This document shows, piece after piece, positions 41,331 to 49,613 of a DNA stretch of 49,613 nt. The notes beneath the pieces were generated by a model that was not told the DNA's origin, did not search any database, and worked only from the letters and a program-made list of their open reading frames with translations. Origin of the DNA: Thermoproteota archaeon (GTDB lineage: Archaea; Thermoproteota; Thermoprotei; Thermoproteales; Thermocladiaceae); NCBI GenBank assembly GCA_013153275.1, contig JAADER010000014.1, positions 1 to 49,613 of the forward strand, given 5' to 3'. The position numbers and the translations under genes are program-made. Within the stretch, counting starts at the first letter, position 1. The number at the start of each line of letters is the position of its first letter.

Positions 41331-43091
41331 CTTAGGTTACCAACAATAAGAGAGCGAGTAAGAGCGATAAAATGTGCACTTGGTGAAGAGAGACCGAGTA
41401 TAGTACTAAGAAATGTATCTCTAGTAAATGTCCTCACAGATGAGGTGGAGAGAGGGATTGATGTCATCATAAAGGATAGACTAATAGCGCTTGTTGGAGA
41501 ATGCTCAAAAATATGTAGTAAGTCTCCAAAAGTACTAGACTGTAGAGGTCTTCTTCTAGCTCCAGGTCTAGTTGATGCTCACGTACATGTAGAGAGCAGT
41601 ATGGTCACGCCATCAATATTTTCAAAATATGCATTAATACATGGAGTGACTACAGTGTTTGTAGATCCTCATGAGATAGGTAACGTTCTCGGGGTCGATG
41701 GTATAAGAGAGTTCATGAAGGAATGCGTGAAATGTCCTTTAAAAATGTTTCTCACAGTTCCATCATGTATACCAGCGACAAAGCTCAAGCTTGAGACAAA
41801 TCCTAGCAGGGTAGTACCCGAGGATGTTGAGCGACTTCTGAGAGATGAGTGGTCGATGGCTCTAGGAGAGGTCATGGATGTGCTGTCACTGTTGGATGGT
41901 GATCATGACTTGATGGTGGAGATCTTGACAGCGGAGAGAATGAGGTTTAGAGTATGTGGGCATGCTCCAGCGCTTAGAGGAGATAAATTATGTGCATATG
42001 TTGCTGCAGGGCCTGACTCTGATCATGAGATAACTAGTCTGGATGAGGCTATTGAGAAGGCTAGGAGGGGGCTCTACATAATGTTGAGATATGGAACGTT
42101 TTCGAAGGATCTTCCAAAGATTATCTCTAAGATTCCTAGAAATACCCTCAAGAGAGCGATGATAGTTAGTGATGATATAAATATTCTAGAGCTCAGAGAG
42201 AGATACCTTGACGAGGCTGTCAGACTTGCTGTAAAGTCAGGTCTTGAGCTCGCTCAAGCCTTATCTCTGTGTACTCTTGTTCCAGCAACATATTATGGAC
42301 TTGACTGGCTTATCGGATGTGTTGCTCCTGGAAGGTTAGCTGATCTTGTGTTGCTTGATAATGATTTGAAGGTTGTTAAGGTGTTCTGCGAGGGCGAGCT
42401 TGTATATAATGAGGGCGATCTTCTTATAGATTTTCCTAGACATATATATCCTCCATATTTCAGAAGTACTGTCAAGATACCGCATGTGGCGGCAAGTGAT
42501 CTGAAGCCCAGTGCTCCTAGGAGAAACTGTAGATGTCTAGTCAACGTTATAGAGTTCATACCTGGGACAATACTTACTAGGAGACACGTGAGAGAGGTAG
42601 AGGTAAGAGATGGAGAGTGGGCTCTTCCTGAAGACATGTATTATATAGCGGTCGTAGAGAGACATGGAAGGTCAGGAAGTGTAGGTAGAGGATTCTGTAC
42701 TGGCGTAAGCATTGGTCATGGAGCGATAGGTATGACTATATCGCATGATTCTCATAATCTTACTGTAATGGGTAAAAACGTTGAAGACATGTATATAGCT
42801 ATGAGAGAACTTGAAAAAATAGGTGGAGGGATAGTCCTTGTAAGAAACCGTATAGTTACTGGAAGCGTTAGACTTAGTATTGCTGGACTAATGTCAGATG
42901 ATGAGTCGTGTATAGATGAGCTTACGAGCCTCCTCTCTAACGTTGATCCTAACGTTAGGGATGCATTGCACAGAATTGCACCACTGATGTTCGCATCGCT
43001 GGTAGTTGTTCCTGAGATAAGGATAACCGATATGGGGCTCGTAGACGTGTATGAGGGAAAGATTGTTGATCCTGTCGTTGAGGTTCGTTAG
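41328..43091 (+). CDS. ade: Adenine deaminase
   Basis: Ade converts adenine to hypoxanthine in purine salvage. It is an amidohydrolase: LAPGLVDAHVHVESSMVTP (metal His), VFVDPHEIGNVLG, LGEVMDV, CGHAPALRGDKLCAYVAAG, DSDHEITS and the tail VAPGRLADLVLLD plus a C-terminal domain (IGHGAIGMTISHDSHN). I chose ATG 41328 because GTG 41307 is the C' box of the overlapping sRNA. The only visible TATA box is that of the sRNA, so both probably share one transcript. The stop overlaps valS by 4 bp on the other strand. Confidence 0.92.
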   Translation: MLRLPTIRERVRAIKCALGEERPSIVLRNVSLVNVLTDEVERGIDVIIKDRLIALVGECSKICSKSPKVLDCRGLLLAPGLVDAHVHVESSMVTPSIFSKYALIHGVTTVFVDPHEIGNVLGVDGIREFMKECVKCPLKMFLTVPSCIPATKLKLETNPSRVVPEDVERLLRDEWSMALGEVMDVLSLLDGDHDLMVEILTAERMRFRVCGHAPALRGDKLCAYVAAGPDSDHEITSLDEAIEKARRGLYIMLRYGTFSKDLPKIISKIPRNTLKRAMIVSDDINILELRERYLDEAVRLAVKSGLELAQALSLCTLVPATYYGLDWLIGCVAPGRLADLVLLDNDLKVVKVFCEGELVYNEGDLLIDFPRHIYPPYFRSTVKIPHVAASDLKPSAPRRNCRCLVNVIEFIPGTILTRRHVREVEVRDGEWALPEDMYYIAVVERHGRSGSVGRGFCTGVSIGHGAIGMTISHDSHNLTVMGKNVEDMYIAMRELEKIGGGIVLVRNRIVTGSVRLSIAGLMSDDESCIDELTSLLSNVDPNVRDALHRIAPLMFASLVVVPEIRITDMGLVDVYEGKIVDPVVEVR

Positions 43092-45535
43092 CTTTCTCTA
43101 CATATGTAGATTCCCGAGTCTTCTATCTTCTCGCAGTTTCTTTCTGATGAAGGCTCCCCAGGTACGAGCTCTCTTATCTTGTGCATGATCTTCAGCTCTC
43201 TTGCCAGTGGCTCGAGCTCTCTAGGCATGTATACTGTTACGTCTAGCTGGGCTGCAAGGCTGAGTCCATGCTTGTTCTTGAACGTCCATATTGCACGGTT
43301 AAACTTCATGAAGACTTGAATGAGGTTTCTAAATGATCTATCAAACTCTATGTCGAGCTTCTCTCTTACAGGTTGCCTATGGACCGTGTCTCCGTAGAGC
43401 TTTCTCCATATGTAATCTGTGACGAAAGGCATTATTGGCGCTGCAAGCTTCGTGACTTCTCTCAGAATTGTGTGAAGAGTGAACCATGCTGCTCTCTGTT
43501 CTTTATCCGAGAACGTTCCTTCTCTGTTATATGCTCTAGGCTTCACCGCCTCTAGATAGTGATCGGCGAACATGTGCCAAGCGAAGTCGAATATTGTGTG
43601 AGCTGGCTCGTAGACGTCGAACCTTGAGTATGATTCTACACATTTTGACATTACTTCCTCTAGTTTAGCTAGAAACATCATGTCTAGAGGAGTTAGCTGG
43701 ATCTCTCCAGGGTCGAGGATTATGGGGAACTGTGATATGAATCTAGCAATGTTCCATAGCTTCGTCACAAAGCTGTGTCCAGTCTCCACTAGCTGAGGCA
43801 TGAATCTGTAGTCGCTTCCGAGCTTTGCGGCTGCTGCTGCCCAGAATCTTACGGCGTCTGCTCCATACTTCTCGACGGGAGGTATCGGATCTATTATATT
43901 TCCCTTAGACTTGTGCATTGCTTCACCTTTCTCGTCTAGTCCCATTCCTGATATTCTCACGTATCTGAACGGTGGCTTTCCATAGAGCAGGAATGCTCTG
44001 AGCACTGAGTAGTAGAGCCAGGTCCTGATTATGTCATATCCCTGAGGCCTCATTATCGAGTGAGGATATACTTTCTCGAACACGTTGATCTCCGGCTTCG
44101 TGTATCCTGAAGCATACATCCAAGATATCGATGAGTCGAACCAGGTATCTAGAACCCTTGTCTCGCCCTCCAGCTTTCCGGTTCGACACTTCTCTACAAT
44201 CTCTCTTGGAGGCTGGTCTCTCCAAGGCCTATAGTACCTTCCAGGACTAGGCACTAGCGGTATCTTCTTACCATCCTCATCTATACAGTACCAGATAGGT
44301 ATCTCGGTTGCATAGTACCTTCTTCTCGAGATTGGCCAATCAAACTCGAGAGAGAGTATCCAATTTATGAGAACATCCTTAAACTCCTGAGGATAGAACT
44401 CCATCTCATTGCGAACTAGCTCAACAAGTCTGTCCTTGAACTCTATCTGCTTTAGAAAGTACTCTCTCGTCACTATTATCTCGACAGGCGTCTTACACCT
44501 CCAGCATACAGGTACGTTATGTTTCACTTTCTCTTGTTTCACAAGGAGTCCCCTATTCTTCAACTCCTCTATTATCAGATACCTTGCATCAAGAATGTAG
44601 GTGCCAGCGAATTTTCCAGCGTCTTTAGTCAGCTTTCCCGACTCATCGATAACGATCCTTATAGGCAACTTAAGATCATTCACTATCATCAGATCACGAA
44701 CGTCTCCGAACGTACATATCATCACAAGTCCTGTACCGTACTCTGGCTTTGCAGCTGGATGCTCTAAAATTGGTACTACCTGTCCGAATATGGGAACCTC
44801 AGCATGCTTTCCAGAGAGCTGCTTGTACCTCTCGTCCTGTGGGTTAAATATGACAGCTACACAGGCTGGAAGAAGCTCAGGTCTCGTTGTGGCTATAGTT
44901 ATCTCCTCACCTGTCTCAACAACTTTGAACTTTATGTAGTTTAGAAACGTCTCTGACTCTACATACTCTATCTCTGGCTCAGCAAGTGCCGTCTTACATC
45001 GTGGACACCAGGGAGTAGGTCTCTCTGCCTCATATATGAGGCCTCTATTCCACATTTCTATGAATGTGCTCTGTGTCATTGTCCTATACTCCTCGCTGTC
45101 TGTACCGTTTCTCCAGTATGATGCGGATATTCCCCATCTCTCAACTATCTTCACGTTCTCCTCCTCATAACTGTCTAGGACCTCCTTACATAGCTGGAGG
45201 AACTTCTCTCTCGGAACCTCATGCATAACTATGTTATATTTCTTCTCTACCTGGACCTCGACTGGGAGCCCGTTCCTGTCAGTGTAGAATGGAAAGACAA
45301 CGTTGTATCCCCTCATCCTGAAGAATCGTGCTATCATGTCTATCTGCGCATAGTGTGCTATCTGGCCGATATGCATTCTGCCGCTCATATATGGAGGTGG
45401 TGTATCTATCACGAACGTAGGCTTCTCTGGATCTATCTTTATCTTGTAGAGGTCCTCTCTCTTCCAGGTCTCAAGTAATTCAATTTCTCTAGACGTGTCC
45501 CACCTCTTCTCTACAAGCCTCGGCTTAAACGTCAT
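43088..45535 (-). CDS. valS: Valyl-tRNA synthetase
   Basis: An 815-aa class Ia synthetase. TPPPYMSGRMHIGQ carries the HIGH-type site, ATTRPELLPACVAV the editing-domain entrance typical of ValRS (IleRS has TTTPWTLPAN), CPRC and CWRC are zinc-binding pairs, DTWFDSSISW follows and MHKSKGN is the KMSKS-type loop. The anticodon-binding domain spans about 620-760. The C-terminal coiled coil of bacterial ValRS is missing, as usual in archaea. TATA-like CTTTATTTAGG lies about 35 bp upstream of the ATG. Confidence 0.97.
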   Translation of the reverse strand: MTFKPRLVEKRWDTSREIELLETWKREDLYKIKIDPEKPTFVIDTPPPYMSGRMHIGQIAHYAQIDMIARFFRMRGYNVVFPFYTDRNGLPVEVQVEKKYNIVMHEVPREKFLQLCKEVLDSYEEENVKIVERWGISASYWRNGTDSEEYRTMTQSTFIEMWNRGLIYEAERPTPWCPRCKTALAEPEIEYVESETFLNYIKFKVVETGEEITIATTRPELLPACVAVIFNPQDERYKQLSGKHAEVPIFGQVVPILEHPAAKPEYGTGLVMICTFGDVRDLMIVNDLKLPIRIVIDESGKLTKDAGKFAGTYILDARYLIIEELKNRGLLVKQEKVKHNVPVCWRCKTPVEIIVTREYFLKQIEFKDRLVELVRNEMEFYPQEFKDVLINWILSLEFDWPISRRRYYATEIPIWYCIDEDGKKIPLVPSPGRYYRPWRDQPPREIVEKCRTGKLEGETRVLDTWFDSSISWMYASGYTKPEINVFEKVYPHSIMRPQGYDIIRTWLYYSVLRAFLLYGKPPFRYVRISGMGLDEKGEAMHKSKGNIIDPIPPVEKYGADAVRFWAAAAAKLGSDYRFMPQLVETGHSFVTKLWNIARFISQFPIILDPGEIQLTPLDMMFLAKLEEVMSKCVESYSRFDVYEPAHTIFDFAWHMFADHYLEAVKPRAYNREGTFSDKEQRAAWFTLHTILREVTKLAAPIMPFVTDYIWRKLYGDTVHRQPVREKLDIEFDRSFRNLIQVFMKFNRAIWTFKNKHGLSLAAQLDVTVYMPRELEPLARELKIMHKIRELVPGEPSSERNCEKIEDSGIYICRES

Positions 45536-45628
45536 GTAGCTTATCTAATCTAGAAAAAGCCTAAATAAAGATGTTTCGTATATGACAAAACTAATAAGTC
45601 TCCGAGACATAGTGCACTGAGGCGCTAG

Positions 45629-45967
45629 ATGAAGCTTATAATAGCAATAATACGACCAGAAAAGCTTCCACAAGTGATGAAGGCTCTCCAGGATAATGGT
45701 ATTCAGCCTCTGACGGTCTTCGAGGTCAGGGGACGTGGAGAGCAGGGAGGACTCCTCATAACGCATGGACCAATACAGTACCACATGGAGCTTCTCCCAA
45801 AGGTCAGAATAGAGATAGCAGTACCTGACAGATATGTAGAGAAGGTCGTGAACATAATACAGAAGGTAGCATGGACAGGGAGACCCGGCGATGGGAAGAT
45901 ATTCATATTAACGCTGGACGACGCTATTAGGATAAGGACAGGTGAGAGAGGCGAGAAAGCTCTATAG
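45629..45967 (+). CDS. PII-family nitrogen regulator (GlnB/GlnK)
   Basis: The 112-aa protein has full PII length. Q39 (2-oxoglutarate/Mg-ATP site), Y51 and K58 are kept in VRGRGEQGG and IQYHMELLPKVRIEI; Y46 of the T-loop is His. The signature TGRPGDGKIFILTLDDAIRI and RTGERG complete the ATP site. PII proteins sense ATP/ADP and 2-oxoglutarate and act by binding a partner. No Amt transporter or glutamine synthetase is adjacent; the next gene, 2 bp on, encodes a CCC1/VIT1-like membrane protein, which may be its partner. Confidence 0.93.
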   Translation: MKLIIAIIRPEKLPQVMKALQDNGIQPLTVFEVRGRGEQGGLLITHGPIQYHMELLPKVRIEIAVPDRYVEKVVNIIQKVAWTGRPGDGKIFILTLDDAIRIRTGERGEKAL

Positions 45968-45968
45968 A

Positions 45969-46544
45969 ATGTTTAACATATTTGAAAAACTTAGAACCTA
46001 TCTAAGGACTGCTGAAGCAGTACCACAGCTACGTAGGTACATAACCTTAGGAATGTTTGATGGCATAGTTGTAGCACTAGCTGCCATAATAGCTGTAGAC
46101 TTGAAGAACCTGTCATCAAGCATACTCTGGACGTCAGGTCTAAGCAGCCTACTCGGAGTAGCTCTAGCGTCAGCCTGGAACACAGTACAGGCAGAATTAC
46201 TGGAGAGGGCAAGTGAGATTCGGAGAATGGAGAAGATCATCCTGAGACCACTTAAGGGAACAATGCTCGAAAAAGCGTATAAGGTAAGCATAGTAGTGTG
46301 TACTCTAGCACACTCGCTCTCACCGTTGACTGGACTTGGACTGATACTTCTGTACCTGTATCTGAGGTCCTGGGTACCTTTCTCGGCTCTGCCGCTGACG
46401 ATGCTTAGTGGGAGCGTGGTGCTGGGTTCTCTAGGTCTGATGTATAGGAATGAGTTATCTAGGAAGGATCTTGCTAAGTTATGTGTATTGATGTCTTCTA
46501 TAACGGTCGGACTGGTTATAGTTCTTGCAGTAGTGTTAGGCTAG
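45969..46544 (+). CDS. CCC1/VIT1-like integral membrane protein
   Basis: About 191 aa with five probable helices. RRYITLGMFDGIVVALAAIIAV resembles the first helix of the CCC1/VIT1 iron-manganese transporter family, and SGLSSLLGVALASAWNTVQAE followed by a charged helix (LLERASEIRRMEKII) resembles its cytoplasmic metal-binding loop, though the Glu-rich site is reduced. Archaeal relatives are uncharacterised. ATG 45969, directly after the PII stop, is preferred to an earlier start inside the PII gene. Confidence 0.65.
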   Translation: MFNIFEKLRTYLRTAEAVPQLRRYITLGMFDGIVVALAAIIAVDLKNLSSSILWTSGLSSLLGVALASAWNTVQAELLERASEIRRMEKIILRPLKGTMLEKAYKVSIVVCTLAHSLSPLTGLGLILLYLYLRSWVPFSALPLTMLSGSVVLGSLGLMYRNELSRKDLAKLCVLMSSITVGLVIVLAVVLG

Positions 46545-48931
46545 TAGTGGAAGTATTTTTCGAAACTTGGTTTTCTCCAAGCAGAGTCAAGCTCTCTCAA
46601 GCCTATATCCGCCAAAATCTTATCTCCGTTTCTCACTACCATTCTAGGTTCTCTCACTACCCTACCTATCACTGAGTGAGGTACGTCCCTGAGGATCTCT
46701 CTGACCTTGCTTATGTTCTCCTCAGGGATCTCGACCACGAACCTGGTATTAGATTCTGAGAACAGGACATAGTCTGACCGAGGCTTCCCCTCGTAGGGCA
46801 CGGCTGAGAGATCTATCTCGGCACCAAGCCGGCCAGCGATGATCATCTCAGCAACTGCTGCTGCTAACCCCCCATCAGATACGTCGTGACAGGATACTAT
46901 CAGCTCCCTGTCTATCAGCTCTGTTATCTTCTCCATTATCTTTCTCGCCGTGTCCTTATGTACTTTGGGGACTGAGGCTCCGAGAACCCCTCTTAGAGAG
47001 TAGTACTCGCTTCCGCCTAGCTCTCTTCTTGTTAAACCGATTATCATCAGAAGATTGTTAGGTCTCTTCAAGTCTATGGATACTGCTTTCCTGATATCAG
47101 GAATTATGCCTACAGCCGTTATGAGCAGTGTTGGAGTGACAGGTCCTAGAGGGGACTCATTGTAGAGGCTGTCTTTACCTGATATGAACGGCGTCTCGAA
47201 GTATCTTGCAAACTCGTAACATGCTTTTACAGCCTCTAACAGGTCCCACATCCTGTCAGGTTTCTCTGGACTTCCCCAGGTAAAGTTGTCTAGCAGAGCT
47301 ATTCTTCTACCTCCGACTGCGATATTGTTACGCAATGCCTCATCTATGCTGCTAGCCGCCATCCAGTATGTGCTTATCTTGCTGTATCTCGGCTTAACTC
47401 CAACACTTATGACGATTCCTCTCCATGAGTGAGGAAGAGGCTTTATGATCACCCCATCACTGGGACCTCCATACCATCCATGTAGTGGCTTAATTGCTGT
47501 TCGACCTCCCACCTCAAAATCGTAGGTCCTCACTACCTCCTCCCTAGAGCACACGTTAGGGCTAGAGAGAACGTCTAGTATGGTCTGACCATAGTCGTCC
47601 GGCTCATCTATCTCCGGCTCATCAAGGATCCTTTGTCTAGGCTCTGCATATCTTATAGCTGTTGGTGGTCTAAAGAGGAATTCTAGATCTAGATTGCAGA
47701 CGAGGTACCTCCTGTAGTATACCTCCACCTTTCTAGTGTCCGTGACTCTACCGACTATAGAGTATGGTAGCTCCTCCTCTCTAAATATGTCAAGTATCTT
47801 ATGTAGAGATGTCGGAGGTGCAACTATGAGCATTCTCTCCTGGCTCTCTGACAGCCATATCTCCCAAGGCTTTAATGTTGGATCTCTTAGATGTAGCTTA
47901 TGTAACCATACTAGGGCCCCTAGACCATATCTATGAGCTGTCTCGCATACAGCACATGATAGTCCTCCACCGCCTAGATCTGTTATGCCATGTGCAAGCT
48001 CTTCATCACGTATTCTAGATATTGCTCTTCGTAGAGACTCCTCAACAACAGGATCCGGAATCTGTACAGCAGATCTGTGGACCTCCTCGCTCTCCTCGGA
48101 GAGCTCAGCTGACGCAAACACTACACCGTGTAGACCGTCTCTCCCAGTGCTGTTTCCAGCAACTATGAGGTAATCTCCCTCTCTCACTTTTCTAAAGTAC
48201 TTGTTTTTCGGAAGAATTCCTACACAGCCACAGTATACGACAACGTTGCCTACGTATCCTTCGTCGAATATTACCGCTCCGGCAACAGTAGGAATTCCCA
48301 TATTGTTACCGTAGTGAGCTATTCCGGACACTACTCCTCTATATATTAGCCTCGGATGCTTTATCCCTCTTGGAAGCCTATCTTCAGGATAGTTGAGAGG
48401 GCCAAAACCTAGGACATCTATCAGAGCTATCGGATCAGCCCACACACCAAGAACATCACGAATGACGCCTCCAACACCTGTAGCTGCCCCTCCAAAAGGC
48501 TCTATAGCTGATGGATGATTATGTGTCTCAACCTTCACAGCAATACCATACTCCTCATCGAACTCTACAATGCCAGCATTATCCTCAAATGCAGATATGA
48601 CCCAGCCTGGACGAATATCCTCCAAGACCTTAGCTATGTACGTCCTCAGCATGTTCCTGATCTCAGAACCATCAGGAAGCTTTATCACTCCCTTAAACGT
48701 CTTATGATAACAATGTTCACTCCATACTTGAGATATTGTCTGAAGCTCGACATCAGTAGGATTTCTACCAATCTTAGAGAAGTACGCTTTAACATGCTTA
48801 AGCTCGTCTAAGTTAAGACCGAGACCAAGTAATCTACATATATTCAAGAGATCTATATCAGAGGCAGAAAGAATGTTAACCTCAAATACATCAACGTCAG
48901 GATAGAGTCTCCTAAAATAATCCATCATCAT
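46541..48931 (-). CDS. purL: Phosphoribosylformylglycinamidine synthase subunit PurL
   Basis: PurL uses ATP and ammonia from PurQ to make FGAM in purine synthesis. The 796-aa protein shows VWSEHCYHKTFKG, KVETHNHPSAIEPFGGAATG, GVGGVIRDVLG, AHGITDLGGGGLSCAV, LLDNFTWGSPEKP, FISGKDSLYNE and SCHDVSDGGLAAAVAEM, the ATPase and FGAR sites of the small PurL type. ATG 48931 is the first of three tandem ATGs and fits a TATA-like GTTTATTAG about 26 bp upstream; the longer ORF start would add a hydrophobic stretch within promoter sequence. Its end overlaps the CCC1-like gene by 4 bp. Confidence 0.95.
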   Translation of the reverse strand: MMMDYFRRLYPDVDVFEVNILSASDIDLLNICRLLGLGLNLDELKHVKAYFSKIGRNPTDVELQTISQVWSEHCYHKTFKGVIKLPDGSEIRNMLRTYIAKVLEDIRPGWVISAFEDNAGIVEFDEEYGIAVKVETHNHPSAIEPFGGAATGVGGVIRDVLGVWADPIALIDVLGFGPLNYPEDRLPRGIKHPRLIYRGVVSGIAHYGNNMGIPTVAGAVIFDEGYVGNVVVYCGCVGILPKNKYFRKVREGDYLIVAGNSTGRDGLHGVVFASAELSEESEEVHRSAVQIPDPVVEESLRRAISRIRDEELAHGITDLGGGGLSCAVCETAHRYGLGALVWLHKLHLRDPTLKPWEIWLSESQERMLIVAPPTSLHKILDIFREEELPYSIVGRVTDTRKVEVYYRRYLVCNLDLEFLFRPPTAIRYAEPRQRILDEPEIDEPDDYGQTILDVLSSPNVCSREEVVRTYDFEVGGRTAIKPLHGWYGGPSDGVIIKPLPHSWRGIVISVGVKPRYSKISTYWMAASSIDEALRNNIAVGGRRIALLDNFTWGSPEKPDRMWDLLEAVKACYEFARYFETPFISGKDSLYNESPLGPVTPTLLITAVGIIPDIRKAVSIDLKRPNNLLMIIGLTRRELGGSEYYSLRGVLGASVPKVHKDTARKIMEKITELIDRELIVSCHDVSDGGLAAAVAEMIIAGRLGAEIDLSAVPYEGKPRSDYVLFSESNTRFVVEIPEENISKVREILRDVPHSVIGRVVREPRMVVRNGDKILADIGLRELDSAWRKPSFEKYFHY

Positions 48932-49096
48932 GTGAGCACATGAAACTCTAATAAACATTACGTTAATAGAGAATAAATATAAAAATAAGAACAAAAGAAA
49001 GAACAGTCTCAAAATAATTTAATACAAAAATCCTGAGATAGCAAGATGATAGAAAGAGAAACAAAATATATAAACAACGTATGACAATAGAAATCC

Positions 49097-49552
49097 ATGT
49101 CTGAGATAACGAACCTCATAGAACTAGCGATTAGAGGAGGATTATCAATGTTAGACATGTTCAAACTTTACGTAGAAGGTAAGCTAAAGAAGGATGATCT
49201 AGTACTTCTACTTCAATTCTACTCAATATCAAGAGTAGAAAACATGAGCGAGAAGTTAGATAAACTTTCTAATAATGTGAGCAATATCGATTCTAAGTTG
49301 GATAAGATAGATAGAAAGCTAGATATAATTAATGAGAAGCTTGGCGGAATGGATAGGAAATTAGAGAACATTGATAGAAAGCTAGACTATGTTATTGATA
49401 GGTTAGATAGGATTGACAGTAGGTTAGAGAGCATCGATAGGAAGATAGAAAGATTGTGCTATGAGATTTCTGAGGATAGGAAGACTATGGTGATAGTTCT
49501 TAGACATATAGATGAGCTTCTTGAGCTCTTGCTTAGAAAGAATATGAAGTGA
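49097..49552 (+). CDS. Heptad-repeat coiled-coil protein
   Basis: The 151-aa protein has a helical head of about 45 residues and then a long parallel coiled coil of heptads such as KLDKIDRKLDIINEKLGG and RLDRIDSRLESIDRKIE (about 50-130). It resembles archaeal phage-tail-fibre-like or structural coiled coils but no specific family is recognised. TATA box AAATATATAAAC is centred about 28 bp before the ATG, so it is leaderless. The repetition at DNA level (GATAGAAAGCTAGA-like units) arises from the heptads. Confidence 0.75.
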   Translation: MSEITNLIELAIRGGLSMLDMFKLYVEGKLKKDDLVLLLQFYSISRVENMSEKLDKLSNNVSNIDSKLDKIDRKLDIINEKLGGMDRKLENIDRKLDYVIDRLDRIDSRLESIDRKIERLCYEISEDRKTMVIVLRHIDELLELLLRKNMK

Positions 49553-49561
49553 TGTAGAGGA

Positions 49562-49613
49562 TTATCTTCTTCTGCGTCTCTGTTCGTATGGTATGATCTG
49601 TGGGCATCTTCTT
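49562..49613 (-). CDS. C-terminal end of a gene entering from the right
   Basis: On the complement a frame open at the window edge reads RRCPQIIPYEQRRRRR and stops with TAA at 49562-49564. The strongly basic tail suggests an RNA- or DNA-binding protein, possibly ribosomal, but 16 residues are too few to identify it. Confidence 0.4.
   Translation of the reverse strand, partial: RRCPQIIPYEQRRRRR

Noticed and set aside
49240-49460. Tandem DNA repeat
   Set aside because: The periodicity of about 21 bp follows from coiled-coil heptads in the encoded protein, not from a repeat array.
1-49613. CRISPR array, insertion sequence or rRNA operon
   Set aside because: No regularly spaced direct repeats, transposase motifs, terminal inverted repeats or rRNA signatures were seen on either strand.

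Overview
The window is a chromosomal segment of a hyperthermophilic member of the Thermoproteota (Crenarchaeota), most like the Desulfurococcales; I cannot name genus or species. The reasons are archaeal-only genes (aEF-2, MCM, Gins23, SBDS, Rrp4, proteasome alpha subunit, RpoH, S28e, L7Ae, archaeal RibC, FAU-1), heavy use of AGA/AGG and ATA codons, TATA boxes about 26-30 bp before start codons with almost no leader (leaderless mRNAs), two tRNA genes with encoded CCA, and box C/D guide sRNAs.

Layout. 1-6.1 kb: a frameshifted gene at the edge, tRNA-Ala(GGC), a methyltransferase, a class III aminotransferase coupled to a degenerate LysX-like ATP-grasp protein, and two paralogous anchored extracytoplasmic proteins separated by tRNA-Leu(CAA). 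6.1-13.6 kb: an EamA exporter, a possible TIKI/EreA-like protein, EF-2, FAU-1, a ModE-HTH/periplasmic-binding-like regulator and a membrane-anchored zinc phospholipase C-like protein. 13.6-18.6 kb: corrin genes (CbiX, CbiG and a fused AAA+/vWA chelatase in one operon, CbiD facing them), then a zinc ribbon and a DUF2148 protein. 18.7-21 kb: a visibly A+T-rich two-gene island encoding an SMC/ABC-type ATPase and a PD-(D/E)XK-like partner, the best candidate for a new defence-type system. 21-29.2 kb: S5, a G+C-rich structured RNA candidate, RpoH, a cyclase-family hydrolase, an IMPDH-family protein, RibB-RibC, a degenerate FdhD-like protein, and PsmA-SBDS-Rrp4-phosphatase.

29.2-36.1 kb: MCM containing an intein whose homing endonuclease looks dead, Gins23, and a tightly overlapping operon with CofH. 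RibB/RibC and CofH are linked metabolically through the riboflavin/F420 branch. 36.1-41.3 kb: a 44-residue leaderless protein, a presenilin-like GxGD protease, a fluoride module (DUF190 + FluC), a box C/D sRNA, S28e and L7Ae (the protein that binds box C/D RNAs), a PrmC-like methyltransferase and a metallopeptidase-like protein. 41.2-49.6 kb: a second box C/D sRNA that forms the apparent whole 5' leader of adenine deaminase, then ValS, a PII protein with a CCC1-like membrane protein, PurL, a heptad coiled-coil protein and the tail of another gene.

Regulatory architecture is unusual in its economy. Several divergent gene pairs appear to share one near-palindromic TATA box that serves both directions, and operons commonly overlap by 4 bp. 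No CRISPR array, rRNA or insertion sequence was seen. Functions are assigned from motifs and family memory only; no database search was run.
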